From the IMG/VR virus record IMGVR_UViG_3300009168_000433, positions 1-29,758 of that record: DNA of 29,758 bases. One strand, given 5' to 3'. Below are positions 20,601 to 27,905 of the stretch, piece after piece; positions within the stretch are counted from its first letter, which is position 1, and the number at the start of each line of letters is the position of its first letter. Made by a program: the position numbers and the translations under genes. This stretch comes from a virus. The notes under the pieces were generated by a model, which did no database searches, was not told where the DNA came from, and saw only the letters and a list, made by a program, of their open reading frames with translations.

Positions 20601-20784
20601 CAGGTTTCTGTTTCACCTTTGGTCGTTCTTCTTCTGGTTCTTTATATTCGTCTGGCTCTTTATAAGTGTTGATGCTTGTATCCTGGTATCCACACGAACA
20701 CCTGTACGCTAAGTACAGACTGCCATCCTCACCAGTCGAGGATTGCCATAACTCCATTGGAAGTCCACAAATCTTACAAATCAT
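20584..20784 (-). CDS. Zinc-ribbon micro-protein after the portal gene
   Basis: A 66-residue protein: MICKICGLPMELWQ and AYRCSCGYQDTS give a four-cysteine metal site; the C-terminal half is charged and unstructured (EPDEYKEPEEERPKVKQK). ATG overlaps the portal stop by 4 nt. Function unknown. Confidence 0.65.
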   Translation of the reverse strand: MICKICGLPMELWQSSTGEDGSLYLAYRCSCGYQDTSINTYKEPDEYKEPEEERPKVKQKPVEKWD

Positions 20785-22223
20785 TTCTGCCCCTTTTGAA
20801 ATTGGCTTAGGATTGCAGTCCCCAAGTCCATTGTTTTAGTATCGTTCTCTGCCAATCGTAATTGCACCGTTTCCCAGTCGTAGCCCTTGATTTCGGATGC
20901 AGATTGTAAGTCAAGGATGCCCATGCTAATATCGGTCTGTAATTCTGCCGATTGTTCATTACCGTTGACTGGCATTACATCCGGCCATAGGATAACCCCA
21001 CCGTCCGGCTCCATGTTATTCATCTCTAATATGTGCGCGTTCAACTCGATCAACGCATCGCCATACAATTCGCGCTTGGTATTTATCTTCGCAAGCGCAT
21101 CCTGATATAGCACCTTTAGCCCGAAGTTGGTCAATGCCCCCAGCTTGTCGGCAATGCTGTCAATGTCAACGGTTCGGGTGATGTCGAATAGCGCCTGTCT
21201 GTTATCGGTATAGATGGCACGGCTGGAAGCAAGGTCGGATTGCATTTCAAGGTTCTGCACCTTTGCGTTAGGGTCAGAACTATTGAACATAATCATCTGG
21301 TCTGGATTCCAGGTATTATCCTTTTTCTTTTTCCTTGCCCCGCCTTCATCCTCAACATCAGGCATAGTCACATTCAGCCCGTATGTCTTTGGGCTGGCGT
21401 GATAGCGAATAATCTTTGTGTTGTTTGAATTGATGAAGTTCAATCTATCTTGAAGGGTGATAATGTCCTCGGGTACATCTGATTCACCGTAAGGACTGCC
21501 GGCAAGCGGTAGGTTCTGCCAATGTAGAATAGGTGGCCATTCGTATTCCCAAGGTACGCGGGTTAGTTCTACCCATCCCGGGCCGTGATCCTCAAAGGTT
21601 GCAACTTCCCATTGTTCGCTGTCATTCTTTTCGGTAACTTCCTTGAATCCAACAGGCTTACCATCTGCACCCTCGTAGTTATACCGAATGATATATCGAA
21701 TGACTATGTCGCAATCATGCGGAGTTGTTTCAAGGGTCATGTATAACGGGTCCAACGGGATAAGACGCGGATAAGACTTGCCGTCCTTGTCAAACAATCC
21801 ATCGGGTTGTAACTTGATATATCCTGTCCCAGATTCAGACCCTAATAGCGCGATCTTATGCAGTAATATCTCTTGTTTGTTTAGGTCCCAAACCTTTTCG
21901 AGATATAGCTGGTCTTTAGATGCTTTGTTTGTTTTCTTGCCATCCTTACTCTTGACCTCTGTATATCCTTCGGGTAACTGGAAGGTTATGCCATTGCCAA
22001 ACATGCCCGATACCGAACGGTCAATGATAAGCCGGATGAAGTTAGTCGTGATGTTGTCATCCGGTTGGCCGTATCGCGTCTTTAATGTTCTGCGTTGTTC
22101 GCCTAATCGGTAATCACGCTTTAGCGCAATCGTTTCCTGACGCGCCATAAACTCTTCATGGTCATCATCGCGTATGCCTAACCATGTTCGCATACTGTTT
22201 TTAATATTTTCTAATATACTCAT
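20781..22223 (-). CDS. Portal protein
   Basis: A 480-residue protein with the portal pattern: an N-terminal region (TLKTRYGQPDDNITTNFIRL then DRSVSGMFGNGITFQ), a wing with LIPLDPLYMTLETTP, the segment GESDVPEDIITLQDRLNFIN, and a crown/stem region with KLGALTNFGLKVLYQDAL. The final part ends MDLGTAILSQFQKGQK. It forms the dodecameric gate for DNA entry at the capsid vertex and follows the large terminase gene by 7 nt. GAGGGG precedes ATG. Length is normal. Confidence 0.9.
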   Translation of the reverse strand: MSILENIKNSMRTWLGIRDDDHEEFMARQETIALKRDYRLGEQRRTLKTRYGQPDDNITTNFIRLIIDRSVSGMFGNGITFQLPEGYTEVKSKDGKKTNKASKDQLYLEKVWDLNKQEILLHKIALLGSESGTGYIKLQPDGLFDKDGKSYPRLIPLDPLYMTLETTPHDCDIVIRYIIRYNYEGADGKPVGFKEVTEKNDSEQWEVATFEDHGPGWVELTRVPWEYEWPPILHWQNLPLAGSPYGESDVPEDIITLQDRLNFINSNNTKIIRYHASPKTYGLNVTMPDVEDEGGARKKKKDNTWNPDQMIMFNSSDPNAKVQNLEMQSDLASSRAIYTDNRQALFDITRTVDIDSIADKLGALTNFGLKVLYQDALAKINTKRELYGDALIELNAHILEMNNMEPDGGVILWPDVMPVNGNEQSAELQTDISMGILDLQSASEIKGYDWETVQLRLAENDTKTMDLGTAILSQFQKGQK

Positions 22224-22230
22224 ATCCCCT

Positions 22231-23469
22231 CTAATCGTAAAACGGGTTGTCTGTTATCTTTGTTTCTCTATTGGCTGCCCTTAACATAAGGGCGCGCGCC
22301 ATAACTGTGTCATCGTTAATTCCGGGAGGCGCGGAGTATTGGCTTCTACCTGTAACGGCGTTTACCTTGCGCTCGTATGCCTCAAGTTCGTTAGTCCATA
22401 TCCTGTCATCCTGGAATTGCCATTCTGCCTTTTCAAGTGCCAATGCCAGGTTCTCAATCAATGGCGGTTTGCTGGAAGAGGTCGTAGTAAATCCTTGTAC
22501 TGGCAAGCCAGAACGCTGTAACTCTTCAAAGTTAGGATCACCAATACTATTCAATTCAATCAGTGCGTTCCTTACCCCCCACTCTTTGAATATGACCTCT
22601 AACCTGCCACGTTGAAAATGATAGTCAATCTTGTTGAATCTGTCCCTGGCTATTTCTACTTTGCAATCATTACAGCCAACACTAATGCAGGTATAGTCTG
22701 ATTGTTTTGCCCAGTCCACGCCAGCGATGATGTTATGCCCTTTGTGCTTGTCCGGGGTTGTAATAGGCGCATGTAAACAGTTATTGATATTCCTGAATAC
22801 TGCACCTTCACCTTCAAGAAATTCAGCCATTATCTCTTGCCGGTATGCCTCATCGGTCATATCAGCTTTCAAGTCTGCCAACGCTTCAACTGACAAGTAC
22901 GGATTATCCATGCTGGTAAAATGCCACGCTCCCCACCGTCCACTATCATCCGCCATTGCCCGGTTATACATGATATAAGCATGATTCCGTCTGTTGGGCG
23001 TAAAGATGAATACCGCATCGCCGTTATTGTCTGCAAGCATTGGTTGTCCTACCAACTCCCACGCATCCGGCTCCATGAATGAATACTCATCCAATATCAA
23101 TAAATCACAGAAGTCGCCACGTAAAGTATCGGCATCATGGGCTGTTTTGCATCGTATCCGCCCGCCATTGGGGAATTCCAATAACCTGTCAGTCTCATTC
23201 TTCTTGACTATCTTATGGTTAATGGGTTCTGCAAAATACCCCTTTACAGATTCCCAAAACGCATTGGTCTGGTCTGCAACCGGGGCAGCCTCTAAAACAC
23301 GTCTCCCATCCATTGCACATATTGCCGCTAACATTGACGCGCCTGTTGTCTTGCCACCTCTACGCCCAGCCACGATGATCTTGCGCTTGGCTTTGCTGTC
23401 AATGAATAGCGATTGCTTTTCATGTGCTTTGGGTAGTTTTATCCGAAAGTCCGTCTGCATATTCGACAA
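22231..23469 (-). CDS. terL: Terminase large subunit
   Basis: A 412-residue packaging motor. The ATPase domain has Walker A GRRGGKTT (35-42), Walker B LLILDEY (123-129) and the coupling motif FIFTPNRRNHAY. The nuclease domain has the RNase H-like GVDWAKQSDYT with its first catalytic Asp, IELNSIGDPNFEEL and the last acidic site in GINDDTVMARALM. The start is TTG 23469 or ATG 23460; both lie inside the small subunit gene, giving a 41-50 nt overlap. Confidence 0.93.
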   Translation of the reverse strand: MSNMQTDFRIKLPKAHEKQSLFIDSKAKRKIIVAGRRGGKTTGASMLAAICAMDGRRVLEAAPVADQTNAFWESVKGYFAEPINHKIVKKNETDRLLEFPNGGRIRCKTAHDADTLRGDFCDLLILDEYSFMEPDAWELVGQPMLADNNGDAVFIFTPNRRNHAYIMYNRAMADDSGRWGAWHFTSMDNPYLSVEALADLKADMTDEAYRQEIMAEFLEGEGAVFRNINNCLHAPITTPDKHKGHNIIAGVDWAKQSDYTCISVGCNDCKVEIARDRFNKIDYHFQRGRLEVIFKEWGVRNALIELNSIGDPNFEELQRSGLPVQGFTTTSSSKPPLIENLALALEKAEWQFQDDRIWTNELEAYERKVNAVTGRSQYSAPPGINDDTVMARALMLRAANRETKITDNPFYD

Positions 23470-23710
23470 TAAACCTTATATCTCCGCCATGCTCCATATC
23501 AATCGGTTGTAATGGTTTGCCAATCATGTAATCAGCTAACCATTGACGCGCCTTTGGATCGCCTCGTTTAGCTTGTTCGCGCGCCTTGTCTACTATGTCC
23601 TTCCAATCGCTAACCTTTACAATTGAATAGAACGCCTTTAAGTACTTTTCCTCGTAGGGTTTACGCGCTCTACCCTTTGGATTGCCTGATTGCCCCTTTT
23701 GAAATGTCAT
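23420..23710 (-). CDS. Terminase small subunit-like protein
   Basis: A 96-residue protein starting MTFQKGQSGNPKGRARKPYE, the FxKGQSGNPxGR pattern common to DUF5681-type proteins that precede large terminase genes. The middle (KAREQAKRGDPKARQWLADY) is helical and basic. Position and overlap with terL support a DNA-recognition role in packaging. Confidence 0.75.
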   Translation of the reverse strand: MTFQKGQSGNPKGRARKPYEEKYLKAFYSIVKVSDWKDIVDKAREQAKRGDPKARQWLADYMIGKPLQPIDMEHGGDIRFIVEYADGLSDKTTQST

Positions 23711-23716
23711 GCTTGT

Positions 23717-23914
23717 TTATCGCTTGCTATCAACTGTTTTGGCATCGTATATCACTACCCGAAGGTAGGTGTCAGAAGTCATTAATAAATGCAACTTGCT
23801 AAGCTGCTCTGTTTCCGTTTCAGGTAAATCTAAAACAATACGAATTGACTTATCCGCCATTGTCCCCACTCGTGCTACTACCGCTGGAAAACTGGTTAGT
23901 TCGTTCAATTCCAA
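23717..23914 (-). CDS. Small protein of unknown function before the terminase
   Basis: A 65-residue protein: VVARVGTMADKSIRIVLDLP, then ETETEQLSKLHLLMTSDTYL and a short beta end (RVVIYDAKTV). It resembles no family I know. The start is TTG 23914, overlapping the previous gene by 10 nt, with no strong ribosome site, so the start could be nearby instead. Confidence 0.5.
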   Translation of the reverse strand: MELNELTSFPAVVARVGTMADKSIRIVLDLPETETEQLSKLHLLMTSDTYLRVVIYDAKTVDSKR

Positions 23915-24150
23915 CTCACTAACGCCATGTCTTGTAATGCCAATGGGCTTAGGTATAGAACTTCCACATAACCCACTAACATGCCCAAGTCGTCTTTGGT
24001 TTCAAGTTCTACTACACCTGAATACAAATCACTTGATTCTATAAGTTCGGTGAATGTCATTACCATATCACGCCAATAAATATTGGTCCGAATCCTATTG
24101 TGAAGCCACCCTCCCCCTCGTTCACGCCAAATCTCCAAAATAGTGGACAT
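23905..24150 (-). CDS. Small protein of unknown function
   Basis: Up to 81 residues. The confident part starts near MVMTFTELIESSDLYSGVV and continues VELETKDDLGMLVGYVEVLY. The N-terminal 28 residues have an unusual Arg/Gly/Trp composition, and the ribosome site at ATG 24150 is weak, so an internal ATG near 24066 or 24060 may be the real start. No family recognised. Confidence 0.45.
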   Translation of the reverse strand: MSTILEIWRERGGGWLHNRIRTNIYWRDMVMTFTELIESSDLYSGVVELETKDDLGMLVGYVEVLYLSPLALQDMALVSWN

Positions 24151-24224
24151 ATATCCAATAAGAACAGCTTATCGAATATAAACAGCTTTAGACCGATAGT
24201 TATGTCTTGCATATAATAGCTTTA

Positions 24225-24308
24225 CTTGGGCGGCTGGCATTACCCGGAGGAGGGCCGGGGAAACCATATTAAATAAAAACCGCCCAAGAGAGAACGCTGT
24301 AAACAGCG
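24225..24308 (-). repeat. Hairpin-rich region between holin-like and terminase genes
   Basis: CTTGGGCGG (24225-24233) and CCGCCCAAG (24280-24288) form a perfect 9-bp inverted repeat. Inside it CCCGG and CCGGG (24243-24259) form a second hairpin whose minus-strand loop is CCCUCCU. A third hairpin, CGCTG TAAA CAGCG, is at 24295-24308. The region may be a terminator, a processing site or part of the packaging site, since it lies just upstream of the terminase genes. Confidence 0.5.
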
Positions 24309-24313
24309 GAACT

Positions 24314-24784
24314 CTATTTCTTTACACCACTAAAAGATGTACCAATTAGCGCATTTCCTCGCAATAATTTATTGGCGGGCTTGTTGGCCAGGATACTCAT
24401 TACTGCACCCAAAACAAAGGTGAGTACTTGCACAAATCCGGTCATATTAGCTTCGAGCCAGGGCATCAATATTCCAAGCAGATCAACATTGAACCATTTT
24501 GCAATAACAGCGGCCGCTAACAGAAGAACGGCCAGGATTGCCACAACTAAGTCAGTCTTTCCATCCATCCACTTGAAGGATTTCCAGTTCTTGGCAACAT
24601 TAGCTAAAAGAACCGAAAAACCAGAGGCAGAAAAGATGACTAAAAGCTGCTGAAGGATTGCGGGGGCATTCTGCTCTACAACAGTTGGCTCGGCCTCTTT
24701 CACCGGAGGTACAGCGGGCGCAAATGCGCTCAATGCCACGATCAATAACAAACCGATCAAACTAACCACTAACAATTTTTTCAC
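24314..24784 (-). CDS. Holin-like membrane protein
   Basis: A 156-residue protein from GTG 24784 with AAGGAG 7 nt upstream. The N-terminus KKLLVVSLIGLLLIVALSAF is a signal or membrane segment; three more hydrophobic spans follow (ILQQLLVIFSASGFSVLLAN, LVVAILAVLLLAAAVIA, VQVLTFVLGAVMSILA). The C-terminus is short and basic (KLLRGNALIGTSFSGVKK). Small multi-span proteins with a charged tail are typical holins. No endolysin gene is visible next to it, so a different membrane role remains possible. A promoter/terminator module precedes it. Confidence 0.5.
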   Translation of the reverse strand: MKKLLVVSLIGLLLIVALSAFAPAVPPVKEAEPTVVEQNAPAILQQLLVIFSASGFSVLLANVAKNWKSFKWMDGKTDLVVAILAVLLLAAAVIAKWFNVDLLGILMPWLEANMTGFVQVLTFVLGAVMSILANKPANKLLRGNALIGTSFSGVKK

Positions 24785-24815
24785 AACATTACTCCTTTTT
24801 CTTTTGAACTTAAAC

Positions 24816-24836
24816 AAAAAACCCGCACAAGGCGGG
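24816..24836 (-). terminator. Intrinsic terminator before the holin-like gene
   Basis: CCCGC, loop CUUGU, GCGGG, then six U residues on the minus strand. It lies 32 nt upstream of the GTG start. Confidence 0.7.
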
Positions 24837-24900
24837 CTGGTAAAACGCGCTAACTGTGTGCCAGGTATAACGCTGGCGTCCCTAACGTATTCGATTAACT
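24816..24900 (-). ncRNA. Candidate small RNA or attenuated leader before the holin-like gene
   Basis: An extended -10 promoter and an intrinsic terminator bracket about 85 nt without an ORF. GCCAG and CTGGC form an internal hairpin. It shares organisation with the module at 7147-7267: the same TGCTATAAT, the sequence ACCAGCCCGC before the terminator end, and a terminator placed just ahead of a ribosome site. Confidence 0.45.
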
Positions 24901-24906
24901 GAATGT

Positions 24907-24915
24907 ATTATAGCA
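24907..24915 (-). promoter_or_regulatory. Extended -10 promoter before the holin-like gene
   Basis: TGCTATAAT on the minus strand, identical to the element at 7259-7267. No clear -35. Predicted start near 24900. Confidence 0.6.
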
Positions 24916-24929
24916 CTATTTTTTCATAG

Positions 24930-25268
24930 TTAGCGCCTCCCATCATCTTCCCATATACTTATTTTTGGCATAAGTGTATTTCTATCATCGTAAGGCTCTA
25001 ACCTATCTTGTTCCCTTACTTCGCTAAAATGTAATTCTTTCAATAACCCCATATCAACACTTAGCCATTTTGCAAATGATGTATTCCACGAACTAAGACC
25101 TTTTGCTTTGATTTCCTCTCGCCACGCCCTATATTTAGACTGCAAATCGGCTACGTCAAAATCTTTCGTAACTTTAAATAATCCATCAATTCCATAACTG
25201 CTATACTCCCCATCAGTTATTATAAAATATTCACCTTTTTTAATAATCGATCTCTTGGTCTCACTCAT
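24930..25268 (-). CDS. Protein of unknown function
   Basis: A 112-residue charged protein: KKGEYFIITDGEYSSYGIDG, LFKVTKDFDVADLQSKYRAW, then SSWNTSFAKWLSVDMGLLKE. The pattern looks like a small alpha/beta early phage protein. ATG overlaps the previous stop by ATGA, with AGAGGA upstream. No family recognised. Confidence 0.6.
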   Translation of the reverse strand: MSETKRSIIKKGEYFIITDGEYSSYGIDGLFKVTKDFDVADLQSKYRAWREEIKAKGLSSWNTSFAKWLSVDMGLLKELHFSEVREQDRLEPYDDRNTLMPKISIWEDDGRR

Positions 25269-25498
25269 TTCTTTATCCTCTCTATCAAACTCTCTAATCT
25301 CTTAGTAGTATACACAAAATGAAACTCTCCCAGCGTCCCATCCTGGCATTTATGGAATCCGTGAAGTTCTGACATTATCATTGATCCTATTTCTATCCAG
25401 GTTTCACCGCGAGGCATTTGCTTATAGTAACCAACTACCACCCCGCACTTAGGGCACTCTACCGGAACATCAAGGTATTTAGCTTGACTTTCACTCAT
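25265..25498 (-). CDS. Zinc-binding early protein
   Basis: A 77-residue protein from ATG 25498 (ATGA overlap with the previous gene). VECPKCGVVVGYY and LHGFHKCQDGTLG provide a C-x2-C and H-x-C metal site. A basic C-terminus follows (RLESLIERIKK). Function unknown. Confidence 0.6.
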   Translation of the reverse strand: MSESQAKYLDVPVECPKCGVVVGYYKQMPRGETWIEIGSMIMSELHGFHKCQDGTLGEFHFVYTTKRLESLIERIKK

Positions 25499-25800
25499 TC
25501 CACGCACCAGTATTTTTTAATTTGTTTTTTAATTTCATCATAATCATGTGCTTTTGTTTCCTGTCCTGTTTTCTGACAATGGTGTATGAAAGTCCAGTAT
25601 TCATTACAAAAAGCACATTGATAAATCATGGGCTTATCCCTGACCTGTTGGCGTAGAGATAGTAGTTCGGTTGCCATTGCTATTTCTGTATAAGTTGCCC
25701 CTTTAATCGCGGAGTGGTCTGACCCATAGCTTTCACTAATATTTTTTAATTCCTCATCCGTCAGCTTATTACCTTCGGGTTTTGCTAAGGGTTTACTCAT
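25495..25800 (-). CDS. Zinc-finger early protein
   Basis: A 101-residue protein from ATG 25800 (ATGA overlap, GGAGG upstream); an upstream in-frame start would overlap the preceding gene by 70 nt and is rejected. The helical N-terminal half (LTDEELKNISESYGSDHS) is followed by YQCAFCNEYWTFIHHCQ, a C-x2-C...H-H-C metal site. Function unknown. Confidence 0.6.
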   Translation of the reverse strand: MSKPLAKPEGNKLTDEELKNISESYGSDHSAIKGATYTEIAMATELLSLRQQVRDKPMIYQCAFCNEYWTFIHHCQKTGQETKAHDYDEIKKQIKKYWCVE

Positions 25801-25812
25801 TTCTTCACCTCC
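25794..25812 (-). repeat. Gene-junction repeat J2, copy b
   Basis: Identical over 19 nt to 17906-17924. It encodes the EVKK tail, contains GGAGGTGA and the ATGA overlap. See copy a. Confidence 0.65.
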
Positions 25813-26081
25813 AGTTGTTTCATTAGTAAATAATGACTTGCCAATTCTCTTGTTGAAAATGAACAATTACAATTCTTTTGAAGTTCCCTTAATGCGCCTG
25901 CCAGTCTTGCACTATTTGTTATCAGTAGTCTTATCTGCTCATTGAGGGCATCTTCGAGGGGTCTTTCATTCCATGATGACCGCAATAAAGTAATCTCGTC
26001 ATGCCCATCATCACAAGTAACCACTGCTTCAAGGTCGGTTGGTTCAAGTCCACAAAACGGACACGCTTTTAGTTTACTCAT
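25797..26081 (-). CDS. Lar-like (restriction alleviation family) zinc protein
   Basis: A 94-residue protein. The N-terminal part is LKACPFCGLEPTDLEAVVTC then SSWNERPLEDALN, the CPFCG ... W-N-x-R pattern of the Lar/restriction alleviation-like family. The C-terminal part is a helix with NCNCSFSTRELASHY. Lar modulates type I restriction in Rac prophage, but most relatives are untested, so function here is only suggested. Confidence 0.65.
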   Translation of the reverse strand: MSKLKACPFCGLEPTDLEAVVTCDDGHDEITLLRSSWNERPLEDALNEQIRLLITNSARLAGALRELQKNCNCSFSTRELASHYLLMKQLEVKK

Positions 26082-26214
26082 TTTCTTCCTCCTCGTTTTC
26101 TGATTCTTCTAAATCACAAACATGATGACACTCACCGTCTGATTCAGATGCTTGCGGGTCATCCGCTTGCCAACAATTACATAAACTTCCACATTCAGGA
26201 CATTGGTGCGTCAT
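26074..26214 (-). CDS. 46-residue Cys-rich, acidic micro-protein
   Basis: ATG 26214 to TAA 26074. It has MTHQCPECGSLCNCWQADDP and GECHHVCDLEE, six to seven possible metal ligands, and ends in an almost all-acidic tail. It overlaps neighbours at both ends. Function unknown. Confidence 0.6.
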   Translation of the reverse strand: MTHQCPECGSLCNCWQADDPQASESDGECHHVCDLEESENEEEENE

Positions 26215-26527
26215 TGCTACCTTCCTTCAACTCACAATGCTTGCGGAGGATGTCAAGAGCAATTTCTAATGTTTCAACTATATCGGTTGAGTTGTACTCT
26301 ACTCCCTTAAAAACCATTTGTTTGTTTTTCTCTATCTCTTCCATCGCATCTCGTATCCCTTTAGTGAGACGAGAGTTTTCGGCATAGAGGGTGAGCCAAT
26401 CACAAGCAAGCTCCGAAACAGATACGGTTATGTGCGCACTTGGGTTATCTGACATAACTGGAATAAGCGGAGAAACTATTAGATTTATCATCAATATCTT
26501 TTCTTTAGTCAAATTTAATTCAGCCAT
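26195..26527 (-). CDS. Helical early protein of unknown function
   Basis: A 110-residue protein from ATG 26527 with AAGGAGG upstream; a longer in-frame start is rejected because it lacks a ribosome site. Contains SVSELACDWLTLYAENSRLT and MEEIEKNKQMVFKG, helical throughout. No family recognised. Confidence 0.6.
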   Translation of the reverse strand: MAELNLTKEKILMINLIVSPLIPVMSDNPSAHITVSVSELACDWLTLYAENSRLTKGIRDAMEEIEKNKQMVFKGVEYNSTDIVETLEIALDILRKHCELKEGSNDAPMS

Positions 26528-26783
26528 TCTTGACCTCCTTTGGGAATATTGGTAATTCAATCCAGTAATGAACTTGATCCGCAAGATAATGGGGATTATT
26601 ATTGCCATCCTCGTTGTGAACACCGTGCATCATAAATTGAATATTCTCATTGCCTTTTGCTAATGATGATTGAAATGCCATAACAAACACAGGCATTAGC
26701 GGACAACCAAATTCTGCACATAAAACAGCAAGTGGTTTATCCATCGGTGGTCTCTCGTTAGGGAATTTGTGCCATTCGTTCAT
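26520..26783 (-). CDS. DUF551-like early protein
   Basis: An 87-residue protein: W-x-x-FPNERPPMDKPLAVLC near the N-terminus, and DQVHYWIELPIFPKE near the end, matching the DUF551 pattern (W..vpe..P ... v.yW.plP). Function of the family is unknown; it is common in phage early regions. Confidence 0.65.
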   Translation of the reverse strand: MNEWHKFPNERPPMDKPLAVLCAEFGCPLMPVFVMAFQSSLAKGNENIQFMMHGVHNEDGNNNPHYLADQVHYWIELPIFPKEVKNG

Positions 26784-27094
26784 TTCGCACCAACAGCTTT
26801 CAACGCCGCTTCACATATTGCAAGAGGGAGAGATTTATCTACACTACTCTCACCACTATTATCATTTTTGTAAAACTCGACTAACCATTCGCCTTTGCCA
26901 TCATAGACAAGTGCGGTTTCTATCCACCCATCCGCTATCATTTTGTCTACAACTTGCATAGCATGGGCTTTATCTATTGAGGGATTCCAATGATATTCTT
27001 GCAATACTCCATATACCTCACGTGTAATTTTCCCCTTGTTATATTTCCACCCCATCACATTCTCCGCAACTAACCTATCCATTTCGTTTGTCAT
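26780..27094 (-). CDS. Phage ABA-sandwich domain protein
   Basis: A 104-residue protein with DRLVAENVMGWKY at the N-terminus, WNPSIDKAHAMQVVDKMI in the middle and SLPLAICEAALKAVG at the C-terminus, all conserved in the phage ABA sandwich family (PF18066). Its role is unknown; it is frequent in phage early regions. Confidence 0.8.
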   Translation of the reverse strand: MTNEMDRLVAENVMGWKYNKGKITREVYGVLQEYHWNPSIDKAHAMQVVDKMIADGWIETALVYDGKGEWLVEFYKNDNSGESSVDKSLPLAICEAALKAVGAK

Positions 27095-27207
27095 TCTTCC
27101 TCCTCAATTCCTTCTGATAACCAGGCAATAAGTAATATGCCAAAAATAACAATAAGCGCCAGTATCGCTATCACGCCTGCAAATAAAAACCCGATCACTT
27201 GCCACAT
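27091..27207 (-). CDS. 38-residue single-span membrane protein
   Basis: AAGGAGG lies 5 nt before ATG 27207. The protein is almost all hydrophobic (VIGFLFAGVIAILALIVIFG then ILLIAWL) and ends in an acidic tail, SEGIEEEE. Its stop overlaps the next start by ATGA. Function unknown. Confidence 0.65.
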   Translation of the reverse strand: MWQVIGFLFAGVIAILALIVIFGILLIAWLSEGIEEEE

Positions 27208-27452
27208 AATGCCTCCTTGATTTCAAGCGTCAATTGTTTTTCTTCTGGATGACAGTCAAGAGAAAATTTTGCTTCTGTCATTTTGTCAATTTCAAACTCC
27301 GGTAATAGTTTCCCTGTATTCATCAAATAAACTAATTGCATCCACTTACTATTATGAAAACTGCATAACGGGAAATCATCACTACCGTAAAAACTACCAT
27401 CTTCAAGAGGAACATTACAGAAAAAGCAATGACCAAGAATAGCAACTTTCAT
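27195..27452 (-). CDS. Zinc-binding early protein
   Basis: An 85-residue protein with HCFFCNVPLEDGSFYGSDDF then PLCSFHNSKWMQL, a C-x2-C...C-x2-H metal site, and a helical C-terminus. Overlaps the VRR-NUC gene by ATGA. Function unknown. Confidence 0.6.
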   Translation of the reverse strand: MKVAILGHCFFCNVPLEDGSFYGSDDFPLCSFHNSKWMQLVYLMNTGKLLPEFEIDKMTEAKFSLDCHPEEKQLTLEIKEALCGK

Positions 27453-27829
27453 AAGACCTCCTTAATCAATTCTTTCGGTAAATCTAAATACTCACAAATG
27501 ACCCGGGCAGCCTCTATCCAGGAATAGCAGACATGGGTACTGTAACCAAAGTTCTTTAGATCTTCCAGCCATCGTTTCTGTTCAGGGGTAGTTTTGTTTT
27601 TGCCTGCCTTCATTTCGATAGCGCACCCGTGATACCCTTGCATTGGGACCAAAATTAGAACGTCAGGTATTCCAGGTCTTACACCACTCCGCTTAAGTTT
27701 TACGGCTGTTGATATGTGTCTAAAACCGCCATTGGGAACGTGAAATATAAACCGTAATAATTCGTATTGGCTTTCATGCGTTCTTATCCAATCGAATAGG
27801 TAGATTTGCTGTTTTAACTCGGTGGTCAT
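27449..27829 (-). CDS. VRR-NUC domain nuclease
   Basis: A 126-residue protein. FHVPNGGFRHISTAVKLKRS and GVRPGIPDVLIL, followed by GCAIEMKAGKNKTTPEQKRW, give the PD-(D/E)xK core of VRR-NUC nucleases: catalytic Asp in PDVLI, Glu and Lys in IEMK. Stand-alone VRR-NUC proteins in phages cut branched DNA and are linked with replication or recombination. Length is normal for the single-domain type. Confidence 0.88.
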   Translation of the reverse strand: MTTELKQQIYLFDWIRTHESQYELLRFIFHVPNGGFRHISTAVKLKRSGVRPGIPDVLILVPMQGYHGCAIEMKAGKNKTTPEQKRWLEDLKNFGYSTHVCYSWIEAARVICEYLDLPKELIKEVL

Positions 27830-27903
27830 TTACTCACTCCGCAGCATTCACATACAGGATAGAGGCGTAAGAGATTGGACTTGAAAGTGAAGTAGTTAGA
27901 CAT
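27826..27903 (-). CDS. 25-residue ORF
   Basis: MSNYFTFKSNLLRLYPVCEC then CGVSK, with a C-x-C-C cluster. It fills the gap between two genes exactly and overlaps the next start by ATGA. The ribosome site is weak, so confidence is low. Confidence 0.35.
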   Translation of the reverse strand: MSNYFTFKSNLLRLYPVCECCGVSK

Positions 27904-27905
27904 TT

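Noticed and set aside
24816-24900. A possible third Y RNA, because ACCAGCC also occurs here and at 7147-7252
   Set aside because: No matching 5' GGCUGGU strand lies at the right distance and the Y-type bulged helix cannot be formed; the shared word is probably part of the terminator region.
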